A stretch of DNA of 11,159 nucleotides from JACZWZ01 sp964194935 (lineage in GTDB: Bacteria > Actinomycetota > Acidimicrobiia > Spongiisociales > UBA11373). Positions 1 through 7,092 of this stretch are shown here, piece after piece (within the stretch, counting starts at the first letter, position 1; each line of letters starts with the position of its first letter). The notes under the pieces are model-generated. The model was given only the letters and a program-made list of their open reading frames with translations. It ran no database searches and had not been told where the DNA came from. The position numbers and the translations under genes are program-made. The stretch spans positions 1-11,159 of the forward strand of contig CAXMOL010000150.1 in NCBI GenBank assembly GCA_964194935.1, read 5' to 3'.

Positions 1-265
1 GCCATCCCTGACCCCCGAGTGCCTCATCGACGCCGTTGTGCCAGTCGGGAAGCCGAGCGGGGTCGTGCTCGATCCAGTACCTGGCCAGCTTGCGTGCGGT
101 GCGAATAGCTCGCCGCGTCGCTCGGGCCAGGTCTCGATCGCTTCCGACGACTCCGGCAACCTGCTCGGCCCACTCGATGAGCGCGGGTTCGGTCACCTCG
201 GCGGCTCGTTCCACGGCGCGCCGGTAGAGCTGATCGATGTCTCCGGCAATCGAACCGGCGTTCAC
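1..265 (-). CDS. Unrecognised helical protein, N-terminal 88 residues (cut by window edge)
   Basis: I do not recognise this protein. The reading frame is open from a GTG at 265 to the left edge, giving 88 residues. The piece is rich in Arg, Ala, Glu and Asp and looks wholly helical. It contains Arg-rich stretches around residues 44-63 and ends in a Trp/His/Asp-containing segment (RLPDWHNGVDEAL, about residues 71-83). No signal peptide or membrane segment is visible. The GTG overlaps the stop codon of the preceding pckA gene by four bases (GTGA), so the two are almost certainly co-transcribed and translationally coupled. That coupling and the coding-like composition are the main evidence that it is real. 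It could be a small accessory or regulatory protein; its full length and family cannot be judged here. Confidence 0.7.
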   Translation of the reverse strand, partial: MNAGSIAGDIDQLYRRAVERAAEVTEPALIEWAEQVAGVVGSDRDLARATRRAIRTARKLARYWIEHDPARLPDWHNGVDEALGGQGW

Positions 266-1779
266 ACGGCGGCTGCGATCTCTGGCATCAGGTCGCGATA
301 CGAAGCCAGGTGTTCGGAGCGCTCGATCTTGAGGCCGGCCACCATCTCGGCGTACTCGGCAGCGCGACCTTGCGACTCATATGTGACCCGCGGCCGCAGG
401 GTGGCGGGGTCATCTACGCCGGGCACCACGGTGGCCACTTCATATCCAAAGTCGGGATCGATCTCCCATTCGATTCCACCGTGAGCGATGGCTGCCACGA
501 TCGCGGCGGAAATGGCTGGAGTCACCTTGGTCGACCGGTCGTCACTTTCCGGCCCGCCCACTCGGCCGGTATTGAGCAGATAGACCTCGATGTTGGTGGA
601 GTCGAGCAACTCGCGCAGCCGATTCGCTTGCCACTCGTGACGATATGCAAAGAACGGGTTAGTGCCCGGGACCCGGAGGAACTTCCCGGCTTCAGACTTG
701 CCTCCAGCACTGGTGCCTGTCGTCTCGCCAAGCATGAAGTAGGCCGCGGCTTGATCCGGGGTCAGCCTGGCGACAGCCGGGATGATATTTGCGTTCCGAT
801 TCAGGATCAGCATGAAGTCGGCCGTTTCGACTTCCGCCGGATAGATCATCCCTGGGATGTCCTCGGCCGAAATCACCGCCCGACTGTTCTCGGTGTGGCT
901 CTTGTCTGCGAAGTCGAGTGCCCCTGAGGCGTCGATCGCGACGTTTTCGAGGTACGACTCCGGTTGGGTTGTCCCGTGCCAGACGGCCGGTTCCGAATCG
1001 GGTGTGAGCCCGAAGACCTTGGCGAAGGTGCCGGCCTCGGTCCCGTACACCCTTCCGCCCGGAAAAAGGGCGACAAAGTCGTCTTGGACCGGGGCGCCGC
1101 CACCCGCCTTGGAGAAAGTGGTGGTGGTCTTCCCGGTGCCCGACAACCCGACCACGAGGCCGACCCTCCGGCTCGCCCCATCGCCGACGACTTTGAGACC
1201 ACTGTGCATTGCCAGGCCTCCGCGGCGATACATGAGGGCGTCCCACATGCGGAGGCCCCCCATCTTGGACTCGCCGAAGTAGTCGGAGTTGAGCACCCGG
1301 GTCACTCCGGCATCGAGGTCGACGGCGATGATCCGGTCGTCGGGATACCCCGGGGCAGCGAGTGACGGTGTGTAGATCACGGTGAATTCCGGCTCGGCAT
1401 CGTCGTCTGCCGTGAAGAAGAGGAGTCGCTGCTTGGCGGCGATGTTGGCGTTGTTCTTCTCGATGATGAGCCGGGTTCGGACCCTGGCGTCGGGGTGGTC
1501 GCCGATGTAGCCATCGAGGACGATCACATCCATGTCGGCGAGATGGGTCGTCTGGGCCGCGGCCAACTTGTCGTACTCAGCTCGGGTGATGGTCGGGTCG
1601 GTGTGCCGATCCTGGTCGTCGGACACGATGAAGGTACTGAGCTTGGATCGGGCCGTGACCTGGGTGGTCACGTTGAGATTGCCGTATTCGGTCTCGCGGA
1701 CGGTCTCCTGGGCAGCAGCCATTTCGCGTAGTTCATCCGCGCTGGGGTTGTGGATGGCGGAACGTGTTCGAATATCCAT
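262..1779 (-). CDS. pckA: Phosphoenolpyruvate carboxykinase (ATP), divergent
   Basis: A 505-residue cytosolic enzyme that converts oxaloacetate plus ATP to phosphoenolpyruvate, CO2 and ADP, the entry step of gluconeogenesis. The order of motifs fits the ATP-type family. The Mn-ligand lysine lies in YFGESKMGG (K172) and the ligand histidine in AMHSGLKV (H192). The kinase-1a P-loop GLSGTGKTT is at 211-219. The acidic pair in PVQDDFV is D233/D234. The ENSRAV arginine is R300, followed by a VARLTPDQAAAYF block near 336-348 and the EVYLLNTGRVGG block near 398-409. Length is near the usual 520-540. The oxaloacetate-binding arginine is kept (R44), but its usual GRSPKDK surroundings have become ARSKLST, and the His after the DD pair is missing. 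The ATG at 1779 has a GAGGGA ribosome site three bases upstream. It lies 29 bases after the class IV aminotransferase gene (ATG start) and overlaps the next gene by four. Most actinobacteria use the unrelated GTP enzyme, so this points to a deep-branching lineage. Confidence 0.9.
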   Translation of the reverse strand: MDIRTRSAIHNPSADELREMAAAQETVRETEYGNLNVTTQVTARSKLSTFIVSDDQDRHTDPTITRAEYDKLAAAQTTHLADMDVIVLDGYIGDHPDARVRTRLIIEKNNANIAAKQRLLFFTADDDAEPEFTVIYTPSLAAPGYPDDRIIAVDLDAGVTRVLNSDYFGESKMGGLRMWDALMYRRGGLAMHSGLKVVGDGASRRVGLVVGLSGTGKTTTTFSKAGGGAPVQDDFVALFPGGRVYGTEAGTFAKVFGLTPDSEPAVWHGTTQPESYLENVAIDASGALDFADKSHTENSRAVISAEDIPGMIYPAEVETADFMLILNRNANIIPAVARLTPDQAAAYFMLGETTGTSAGGKSEAGKFLRVPGTNPFFAYRHEWQANRLRELLDSTNIEVYLLNTGRVGGPESDDRSTKVTPAISAAIVAAIAHGGIEWEIDPDFGYEVATVVPGVDDPATLRPRVTYESQGRAAEYAEMVAGLKIERSEHLASYRDLMPEIAAAV

Positions 1780-1808
1780 GTGTCCCTCGATCGACGGGTA
1801 AGGGAAGT

Positions 1809-2645
1809 CTAGGAAGTGGCTGCGGCGTGTCCCGTTTCGACCTCGACGATCGAACGGAATTCATTGGCCAGGGCGGTTCCGATTTCCCCAACCGGCACCG
1901 CGTGCTCTCCGACCTTTTCGATCGGAGTCACTTGCTTGACGGTCGATAGTGCCAAGGCTTCATCGGCACCCAGCAGCCGCTCCAATGGGAAGAACCCTTG
2001 CTTTACCTCGACATCCAGTCGGTGAGCCGACTCCACCAGTACGTCCCGGGTGACCGAGGCGAGTATCCCGAGCTCCAGAGTCGGGGTTTCGAGTCTGCCG
2101 TCTGAGATCCATGCGACGGTGAAGGTTGGGCCCTCCAGCACGATCGACTCGGCGGTCAGCAGTAGTGCGTCGTCGAAGCCCGCCAATTGCGCCTTGTCGG
2201 TCGAAGCCATGTTCGGGGCGTAGGACGTCCACTTCACTCCGGCGAAGCCGCCTGCGTCGGTGCCCGGGTGCCACAGGGCCTTCATAGGAAGCACTGCGAT
2301 GCGCTCCGGGGTGTTGGGCGTCGGTTCCGAGAGGACGATTGTGCGCGATGCTGCCTCGGTGTGTTGGTCGCGGCTTCCGCCGGTTACGACGATCCTGATC
2401 TGGCAGTTGCCTCCGGCTTCGGCGCAGTCGGCGATCCACGATTCGAGTTCGTCGCGGTCGGGAAGATCGATGGCCAGGGCGGCGGCGCTTCGTTCCAAGC
2501 GGTCGAGGTGCTGTCGCGCCCGAAAAGTGCGACCGTCGTAGACGCGGATGACCTCGAATACTCCGTATCCCCGAAGCAGGCCCCAGTCGAATACCGAAAT
2601 AGCTGCTTCGGCGTCGGGTACCGGAGTGCCGTCGATGATCACCAT
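1809..2645 (-). CDS. Class IV aminotransferase (branched-chain / D-amino acid aminotransferase-like)
   Basis: A PLP-dependent fold-type IV aminotransferase of about 278 residues, likely cytosolic. The N-terminus has the family pattern FDWGLLRGYGVFEVIRVYDG followed by RARQHLDRLERSA. The PLP lysine is in GVKWTSYAPN (K138 from this start). The PLP-binding glutamate is in SIVLEGPTFTVAW (about E171), followed by LETPTLELGILASVTRDVL. The family includes IlvE, D-amino acid transaminase and aminodeoxychorismate lyase (PabC); sequence by eye does not settle the substrate, so no symbol is given. The start is uncertain: ATG 2645 leaves the usual few residues before the first strand (VIIDG), while ATG 2660 and TTG 2681 are in frame upstream. 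None has a clear Shine-Dalgarno. It is the first gene of the apparent operon with pckA and is divergent from glnE. Confidence 0.87.
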   Translation of the reverse strand: MVIIDGTPVPDAEAAISVFDWGLLRGYGVFEVIRVYDGRTFRARQHLDRLERSAAALAIDLPDRDELESWIADCAEAGGNCQIRIVVTGGSRDQHTEAASRTIVLSEPTPNTPERIAVLPMKALWHPGTDAGGFAGVKWTSYAPNMASTDKAQLAGFDDALLLTAESIVLEGPTFTVAWISDGRLETPTLELGILASVTRDVLVESAHRLDVEVKQGFFPLERLLGADEALALSTVKQVTPIEKVGEHAVPVGEIGTALANEFRSIVEVETGHAAATS

Positions 2646-2713
2646 TACGGCGCGGAGCATAGTGTCGGGCCGGATCGGCAAGCGGCTACCGCTCAGCGCT
2701 TTAGCCTCCGGGT

Positions 2714-5512
2714 ATGGAGCGGCTACTCCGCAGCGACCCAGCAGACCTCGATGCCCTCCGCAGCGCAGGGTGGATCGCGGGTGACCAGGTGGTTGCCGGA
2801 GCGCTTATTGATCAGATTCGGCAGGGTCCCGACCCCGTCGGGGCCATGCATCGTCTCGGCGACCTGGCACGGGCCCACCCCGATCTGCTCGTTGCCGCGC
2901 TGGAGGATCAACGGGTCGGTATGCGGCTTGTGGCGCTTATCGGAGGAAGCCGCGCTCTTTCGGCTGCTGTGATCCAGTCAGTGGACCCACTGAGGCTGCT
3001 GCAGCATGCCGAAATGTCTGAACCTCCCGTCGATGACCTGGCTCGGTGGGTGCGGGAAGCACTCGCCTCAGTCGCCGCGGCCGACCTCGCCGGGGAGATC
3101 GATATGCCTGAAGCGGGCCGCCGGGTCTCTGCGATTGCCGATGCCGCGACCGAGAGCGTGGTCGGCGGCGTCCTACGCGATGCCGAGGTGCGATTGGCAG
3201 TGATCGCGATGGGCAAGTGGGGTGGGTGTGAACTCAACTACGCGTCGGACATCGATCTCGTATTCGTGCACGAGGGTTCCGAGGCGAAGGCTGTTTCTGC
3301 TGCTACCCGGATAGTCGCAGGGTTGTCGGGTCGGTCGGACAACGGAGCGGTGTTTCGGGTGGATACCGATTTGCGACCGGAGGGCGTTGCCGGATCGTTG
3401 AGCCGGTCACTCGATTCCTACCGGGCCTACTGGGAGCGATGGGCCGAAACCTGGGAGATCCAGGCGTTGCTGAAGGCCCGGTTCGTCGCCGGAGACGCCG
3501 ACCTCGGATCGGCCTTCTTGGCAGCAATGGCTGATTTTGTGTTTCCCGAGCAACTAGGAGCCGACGCCGTCGGCTCGATTCGGGCGATGAAGCAGCGAAC
3601 CGAGGACTTGCTCGACAGTTCGGTGACGGAGCTAAAGCGAGGGGTTGGAGGAATCCGCGACGTCGAGTTCGCCGTGCAGCTACTTCAACTTGTTCACGGC
3701 AGGGGGGATTCGACGCTGCGTGGGCAAGGCACGCTTGACGCCCTCGAGGCGTTGGCGGCCGGTGGCTATGTACTGCCATCTGATTCAGCCACTTTGGCCG
3801 ATGCCTATCAGTGGTTGCGGGATGCGGAGCATCGGATTCAACTCTTCGATCTCCGTCAGACTCACGCCGTGCCCGAAGGCGCCGACGAGCGCGAACGAAT
3901 AGCCAGGGCCATGGGGTATCGCAACACGGCGACCGCGTCGGCATTGGAGATCTTTGAGGAAGATCTCAGGGAGAAACGGTCGGAGGTGCGTTCGATTCAC
4001 GTACGGCTGTTCCATCGTCCGGTGCTCGATGCTCTGGCCCAGAGCAAGGCGGCCTCGATGTCGGCGGCCGCCGCCGCACAGCGCCTTGAGGCTTTCGGAT
4101 TCCTCGATACCGCAGCGACTCGCCAGGCCGTCGATGACCTCACCAGTGGGCTGTCGCGTCGTAGTTCCTTGATGCGTCACATGTTGCCGCTGATCATGGA
4201 GTGGCTGTCTTTTGCTCCCGATCCGGATCTCGGTTTGGCGCAGCTGCGGCTCCTGTTCGGTGAGACCGACGACACCAGCTCGATCGTCGCGACCCTCCGG
4301 GATGATCCCGTTGCCTCCGAGCGCCTATGCCGTGTTCTCGGAACCTCGCGGCTGGCCGGTCGACTGCTGGATCGCCTGCCTTCTCTGGTCCCGATGTTTG
4401 GCGATGACGCGTCCCTGGAGGCATGGCCGAACAGTTCTGAGCTTGTCGGCGAGGCCCGAAGTCGTGCTGTTGTTCCCGATGACCCTGTGGCGGCGCTACA
4501 TCGATTCCACTCAGAGCACCTGCTTCGGATAGTGGTCGCCGACATTGCCGGTCTCATTGACGAAGTGGAAGTGGGGAGCCGGCTTTCGATGCTGGCCGAC
4601 GCCACGGTGGAGGGCTCACTTCTCGCTGCTTCTACGGAGCTGGGAGTTGATTCCGGGCTTTGTGTGGTTGCCATGGGGAAGTGGGGTGGCGCCGAGCTCA
4701 CTTATGCGAGCGATCTGGATGCGATCGTCGTTGCACCCGAGACCGCTGATACCGAGGCCGCGATATCGGTGGTGGAGAGGGCCATCTTGGTGCTCGGTGG
4801 TTCGGCAACCGGTTTCCCGTCGCTGGAACTCGACCTCGAGCTTCGGCCCGAGGGGAGGAAGGGAGCATTGGTGCGAAGCCTTGGCGCCTACAAGGCCTAC
4901 TGGCAGCAGTGGGTAGACACCTGGGAGTTGCAGGCGATGTTGCGTGCCCGGCCTGTAGCCGGTGATCTCGCCCTTGGTAGAGCTTTGATCGATGCCTCTG
5001 CGGAGTATGTGTATTCGGTGCGCCCGGACCGGGAGAGGGAGATCAGGGCGGTAAAGGCCCGGGTCGAAACGGAGCGGATACCGGTGGGCGAGGATCCCGA
5101 CTTTCATCTCAAACTGGGAAGGGGCAGCCTGGCTGACATCGAATGGACGGTGCAGCTTCTCCAGATGCAGCACGGATTGAAGAACACCGACGTCCGTGGG
5201 CCGGGAACGCTGGATGCGGTTCGCTCGCTCGGTCGCGCCGGGGCGCTCGACGCCGAGGAGGAAGAGGTGCTTGCGGAGGCGTATCGATTCTGCGTCAGGG
5301 TCAGAAACCGGCTCTATCTGCGGGACGGGCGCCGCCGCGACTCGCTCCCCGATGATCCACTGGACGCGGCGAGGCTTGCCCGCTCTCTCGGCTATTTACG
5401 GTCACCTCGGATCGCTTTGCGTGAGGACTACCGCCGTCTGACGCGGCGTGCCCGCCGAGTTGTCGAGGTGCGTTTCTACGGGATGGATCCCGGGGCTGAC
5501 CGGGGTCCATAG
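2714..5512 (+). CDS. glnE: Bifunctional glutamine synthetase adenylyltransferase / adenylyl-removing enzyme
   Basis: A 932-residue cytosolic enzyme that adenylylates glutamine synthetase to lower its activity when nitrogen is plentiful and removes AMP when nitrogen is scarce. It has the expected two-fold internal duplication. The N-terminal (adenylyl-removing) half has GKWGGCELNYASDID at about 167-181 with D179/D181, then VDTDLRPEG at 216-224, and GIRDVEFAVQLLQLVHG. The C-terminal (adenylyl-transferring) half repeats this as GKWGGAELTYASDLD at about 655-669 with D667/D669, then ELDLELRPEG and SLADIEWTVQLLQMQHG. Both nucleotidyltransferase Asp pairs are intact, so both activities are expected. 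Length is in the normal range (about 930-1000). ATG 2714 is the first possible start, since an in-frame TAG sits at 2702-2704; the ribosome site is weak. No glnA or PII gene is in the window, so the target and signal partner are elsewhere. It ends 86 bases from the convergent DAHP synthase gene, with no clear terminator in the gap. Confidence 0.97.
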   Translation: MERLLRSDPADLDALRSAGWIAGDQVVAGALIDQIRQGPDPVGAMHRLGDLARAHPDLLVAALEDQRVGMRLVALIGGSRALSAAVIQSVDPLRLLQHAEMSEPPVDDLARWVREALASVAAADLAGEIDMPEAGRRVSAIADAATESVVGGVLRDAEVRLAVIAMGKWGGCELNYASDIDLVFVHEGSEAKAVSAATRIVAGLSGRSDNGAVFRVDTDLRPEGVAGSLSRSLDSYRAYWERWAETWEIQALLKARFVAGDADLGSAFLAAMADFVFPEQLGADAVGSIRAMKQRTEDLLDSSVTELKRGVGGIRDVEFAVQLLQLVHGRGDSTLRGQGTLDALEALAAGGYVLPSDSATLADAYQWLRDAEHRIQLFDLRQTHAVPEGADERERIARAMGYRNTATASALEIFEEDLREKRSEVRSIHVRLFHRPVLDALAQSKAASMSAAAAAQRLEAFGFLDTAATRQAVDDLTSGLSRRSSLMRHMLPLIMEWLSFAPDPDLGLAQLRLLFGETDDTSSIVATLRDDPVASERLCRVLGTSRLAGRLLDRLPSLVPMFGDDASLEAWPNSSELVGEARSRAVVPDDPVAALHRFHSEHLLRIVVADIAGLIDEVEVGSRLSMLADATVEGSLLAASTELGVDSGLCVVAMGKWGGAELTYASDLDAIVVAPETADTEAAISVVERAILVLGGSATGFPSLELDLELRPEGRKGALVRSLGAYKAYWQQWVDTWELQAMLRARPVAGDLALGRALIDASAEYVYSVRPDREREIRAVKARVETERIPVGEDPDFHLKLGRGSLADIEWTVQLLQMQHGLKNTDVRGPGTLDAVRSLGRAGALDAEEEEVLAEAYRFCVRVRNRLYLRDGRRRDSLPDDPLDAARLARSLGYLRSPRIALREDYRRLTRRARRVVEVRFYGMDPGADRGP

Positions 5513-5598
5513 AATCGATGAGCGAGCAATCCCGACCGGGATGATGATGGGTGGGGCGGCGCCACTGGCTTTGCTAGACGAGGCGGGCTAGCGGGGCT

Positions 5599-6693
5599 TC
5601 AGACGGATCGTCCCAAGGCGGCTGCCACCGCTTGTACCTGCTTCATCAGGGCTGCGAATTCGTCGGGCAAGAGCGCCTGGGCCCCATCGACGAGCGCTGT
5701 TTCGGGTGCGGGATGTACATCGACCATCAATCCGTCGGCCCCGGCAGCCACGCCCGCAAGTGCCAGCGGATTGACCAGAGCGCGTCGTCCCCCGGAGTGG
5801 GATGGATCGATAATCACGGGCAGGTGAGAGAGTCCTTTGACGACCGGCACCGCTGAAATGTCGAGTGTGTTCCGTGTTTGGGTCTCGAACGTCCGGATCC
5901 CGCGTTCGCACAGGATCACCGCGTGGTTGCCTTCTTTGTAGATGTATTCGGCGGCGTTCAACCATTCCTCGATCGTGGCTGTGAACCCGCGCTTCAGCAG
6001 TACCGGCTTTGGCTGGCGACCTACCTCGGCCAGCAGCGGGTAGTTGGCCATGTTCCTGGTCCCGATTCGGATGAGATCGGCGTACGACGACACGAGCTCG
6101 ATATCGCGCGGGTCGACTATCTCGGCGACGAAGGGGATTTCGAATTCATCCCGAGCTTCTGCCAGAAATTCGAGTCCTTTTTCACCGAGGCCCTGAAAGG
6201 AGTACGGCGACGTGCGCGGCTTGAAAGCGTCGCCTCGCAGAATGGTTGCTCCGGCACTCTTTACGGCAGCTACCGCGCTGAAGAGCTGATCTCTGCTCTC
6301 GACAGCGCAAGGCCCTGCGATGACAGCCACGGCGTCGCCACCTACCGCAACGCCTCCAACATCAACGACCGTGTCGGATGCGTGATGGTCCCGGCTCACG
6401 AACTGGTACGGCTTTAGAACCGGAACCGCACGTTCCACTCCGGGAAACGCCTCCCAGGGGAGTTGCTGAATCGTCGACCGGTCGCCGATGGCGCCGATCA
6501 CCGTGCGGAGCTGGCCCTCCGAGACGTGGGCTTCGGCTCCAATGTCGTTCAACCGCTGGACAACGTGGTCGATATCGGCGCGCGTTGCGTCGCGCCCCAT
6601 GACGATGATTGTCGAGTCGTCGCCGACTGGATTGGTCAGGCTGAGTCCCTTCGCTGCACGGCGACGATAGCGGTGCCCAGACTGCTTGCTCAC
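5599..6693 (-). CDS. aroF: 3-deoxy-7-phosphoheptulonate (DAHP) synthase, class I-beta with N-terminal ferredoxin-like domain
   Basis: Condenses phosphoenolpyruvate with erythrose 4-phosphate to DAHP, the first step to chorismate. About 364 residues from GTG 6693. An N-terminal ferredoxin-like domain (STIIVMGRDATRADIDHVV onward), as in the short Thermotoga-type enzyme, is expected to bind Phe/Tyr and give feedback inhibition. The TIM barrel follows with every hallmark: AGPCAVES (metal-ligand Cys), LRGDAFKPRTSPYSFQGLG, IGTRNMANYPLL, KPVLLKRGF, ILCERGIRTFE, IDPSHSGGRR (metal-ligand His) and VDVHPAPETALVDG. The start is unsettled. ATG 6600 (333 residues) would cut into the first strand of the regulatory domain. 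GTG 6693 is the nearest ordinary start that keeps it but has no ribosome site. CTG 6639, preceded by AAGGGA, would give about 346 residues, the family's usual size. The frame stays open to 6783. The gene is divergent from the XRE regulator and shares its operator-like region. Symbols aroF and aroG are both used for this class. Confidence 0.94.
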   Translation of the reverse strand: MSKQSGHRYRRRAAKGLSLTNPVGDDSTIIVMGRDATRADIDHVVQRLNDIGAEAHVSEGQLRTVIGAIGDRSTIQQLPWEAFPGVERAVPVLKPYQFVSRDHHASDTVVDVGGVAVGGDAVAVIAGPCAVESRDQLFSAVAAVKSAGATILRGDAFKPRTSPYSFQGLGEKGLEFLAEARDEFEIPFVAEIVDPRDIELVSSYADLIRIGTRNMANYPLLAEVGRQPKPVLLKRGFTATIEEWLNAAEYIYKEGNHAVILCERGIRTFETQTRNTLDISAVPVVKGLSHLPVIIDPSHSGGRRALVNPLALAGVAAGADGLMVDVHPAPETALVDGAQALLPDEFAALMKQVQAVAAALGRSV

Positions 6694-6739
6694 AGCTAAC
6701 GCTTGCAAAAGCAAGCACTTTGCTATACATTCGCAAGCA
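6683..6739. promoter_or_regulatory. Cluster of four GCTTGC/GCAAGC half-sites, probable operator
   Basis: Two GCTTGC copies (6684-6689, 6701-6706) are followed by two GCAAGC copies (6711-6716, 6733-6738). The inner pair forms the palindrome GCTTGC-AAAA-GCAAGC. The first and third copies extend to a perfect 8-base inverted repeat (TGCTTGCT at 6683-6690, AGCAAGCA at 6710-6717). The cluster overlaps the predicted promoter and transcription start of the XRE gene and the 5' end of the divergent DAHP synthase gene. Dimeric XRE repressors commonly bind inverted repeats at their own promoters, so autoregulation is the natural reading. Binding is inferred; the repeats are seen directly. Confidence 0.65.
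6703..6731 (+). promoter_or_regulatory. Promoter of the XRE-hbhA-like operon, near-leaderless
   Basis: A TTGCAA -35-like box (6703-6708, 4 of 6 to TTGACA) is separated by 17 bases from TACATT (6726-6731, fits TANNNT). The overlapping TGC-TATACA (6721-6729) is an alternative extended -10. Either places the start of transcription about 3-6 bases before ATG 6742, where no Shine-Dalgarno is present. This suggests a nearly leaderless message, common in actinobacteria. The -35 box lies inside the inner palindrome of the operator-like cluster. Confidence 0.5.
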
Positions 6740-6741
6740 CG

Positions 6742-7092
6742 ATGAAGAACACAGCGTCGGATGTCGGGTCGTTTATTCGCCAACAGCGCGAACGGAGCGC
6801 TATTTCGCTTCGCAAACTGGCCGAACGTGCCGGGATCTCTAATCCCTACCTATCGCAGATCGAGCGGGGGCTCCGCAAGCCCTCGGCCGAGATCCTGAAG
6901 TCGATAGCGCGTGCTCTGTCGATTTCGGCGGAGACGCTTTTCGAGCGAGCCGGATTGTTAGAGGGTCGCGCACCAGCCGATGTCGAAGAGGCGATCCGTA
7001 CCGATGCGACGCTGAATGAACGCCAGAAACAAGCCTTGGCCGAGATCTATCGATCGTTTGCGGCCGGGCAAGAAGTAGAGGAGAACTCATGA
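6742..7092 (+). CDS. XRE-family transcriptional regulator, Rv0474-like
   Basis: A 116-residue DNA-binding protein. Residues about 8-62 form a classic five-helix XRE/Cro-type domain: FIRQQRERSAISLRKLAERAG, then the recognition helix region SNPYLSQIERG (33-43) and KPSAEILKSIARALSISAETLF. A short C-terminal part ends in LNERQKQALAEIYRSFAAG (91-109), a tail I recall from actinobacterial Rv0474-type regulators and not from phage repressors. ATG 6742 is chosen because upstream residues would be read through the promoter and repeats. The stop overlaps the ATG of the next gene (ATGA), so regulator and HbhA-like protein are co-translated. The four half-sites at its promoter suggest it represses itself. 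Rv0474 of M. tuberculosis, also next to hbhA, has been reported as copper-responsive; I see no obvious metal-site cluster here (no Cys or His in this protein), so that property may not carry over. Confidence 0.9.
   Translation: MKNTASDVGSFIRQQRERSAISLRKLAERAGISNPYLSQIERGLRKPSAEILKSIARALSISAETLFERAGLLEGRAPADVEEAIRTDATLNERQKQALAEIYRSFAAGQEVEENS

Noticed and set aside
310..927. A 205-residue plus-strand open frame opposite pckA
   Set aside because: It is the antisense shadow of a well-supported enzyme gene, has no ribosome site and its product has no recognisable motif. Long antisense frames are expected in GC-rich codon usage.
2187..2972. A 261-residue plus-strand frame across the aminotransferase and the start of glnE
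   Set aside because: It overlaps two genes with intact catalytic motifs and shows no family pattern.
3303..3944. A 213-residue minus-strand Arg/Pro-rich frame inside glnE
   Set aside because: Composition is typical of the reverse frame of GC-rich coding DNA; glnE is conserved on the other strand throughout.
5513..5598. Inverted repeats ATCCC/GGGAT (5529-5542) and GCTAG/CTAGC (5573-5592) as a terminator between glnE and the DAHP synthase gene
   Set aside because: Stems are only five bases and lack a T run on either strand, so I do not call a terminator.
6742..7092. XRE regulator considered as a prophage repressor or antitoxin
   Set aside because: No phage, integrase or toxin gene is nearby, and the C-terminal tail and partner gene fit the chromosomal Rv0474 type.
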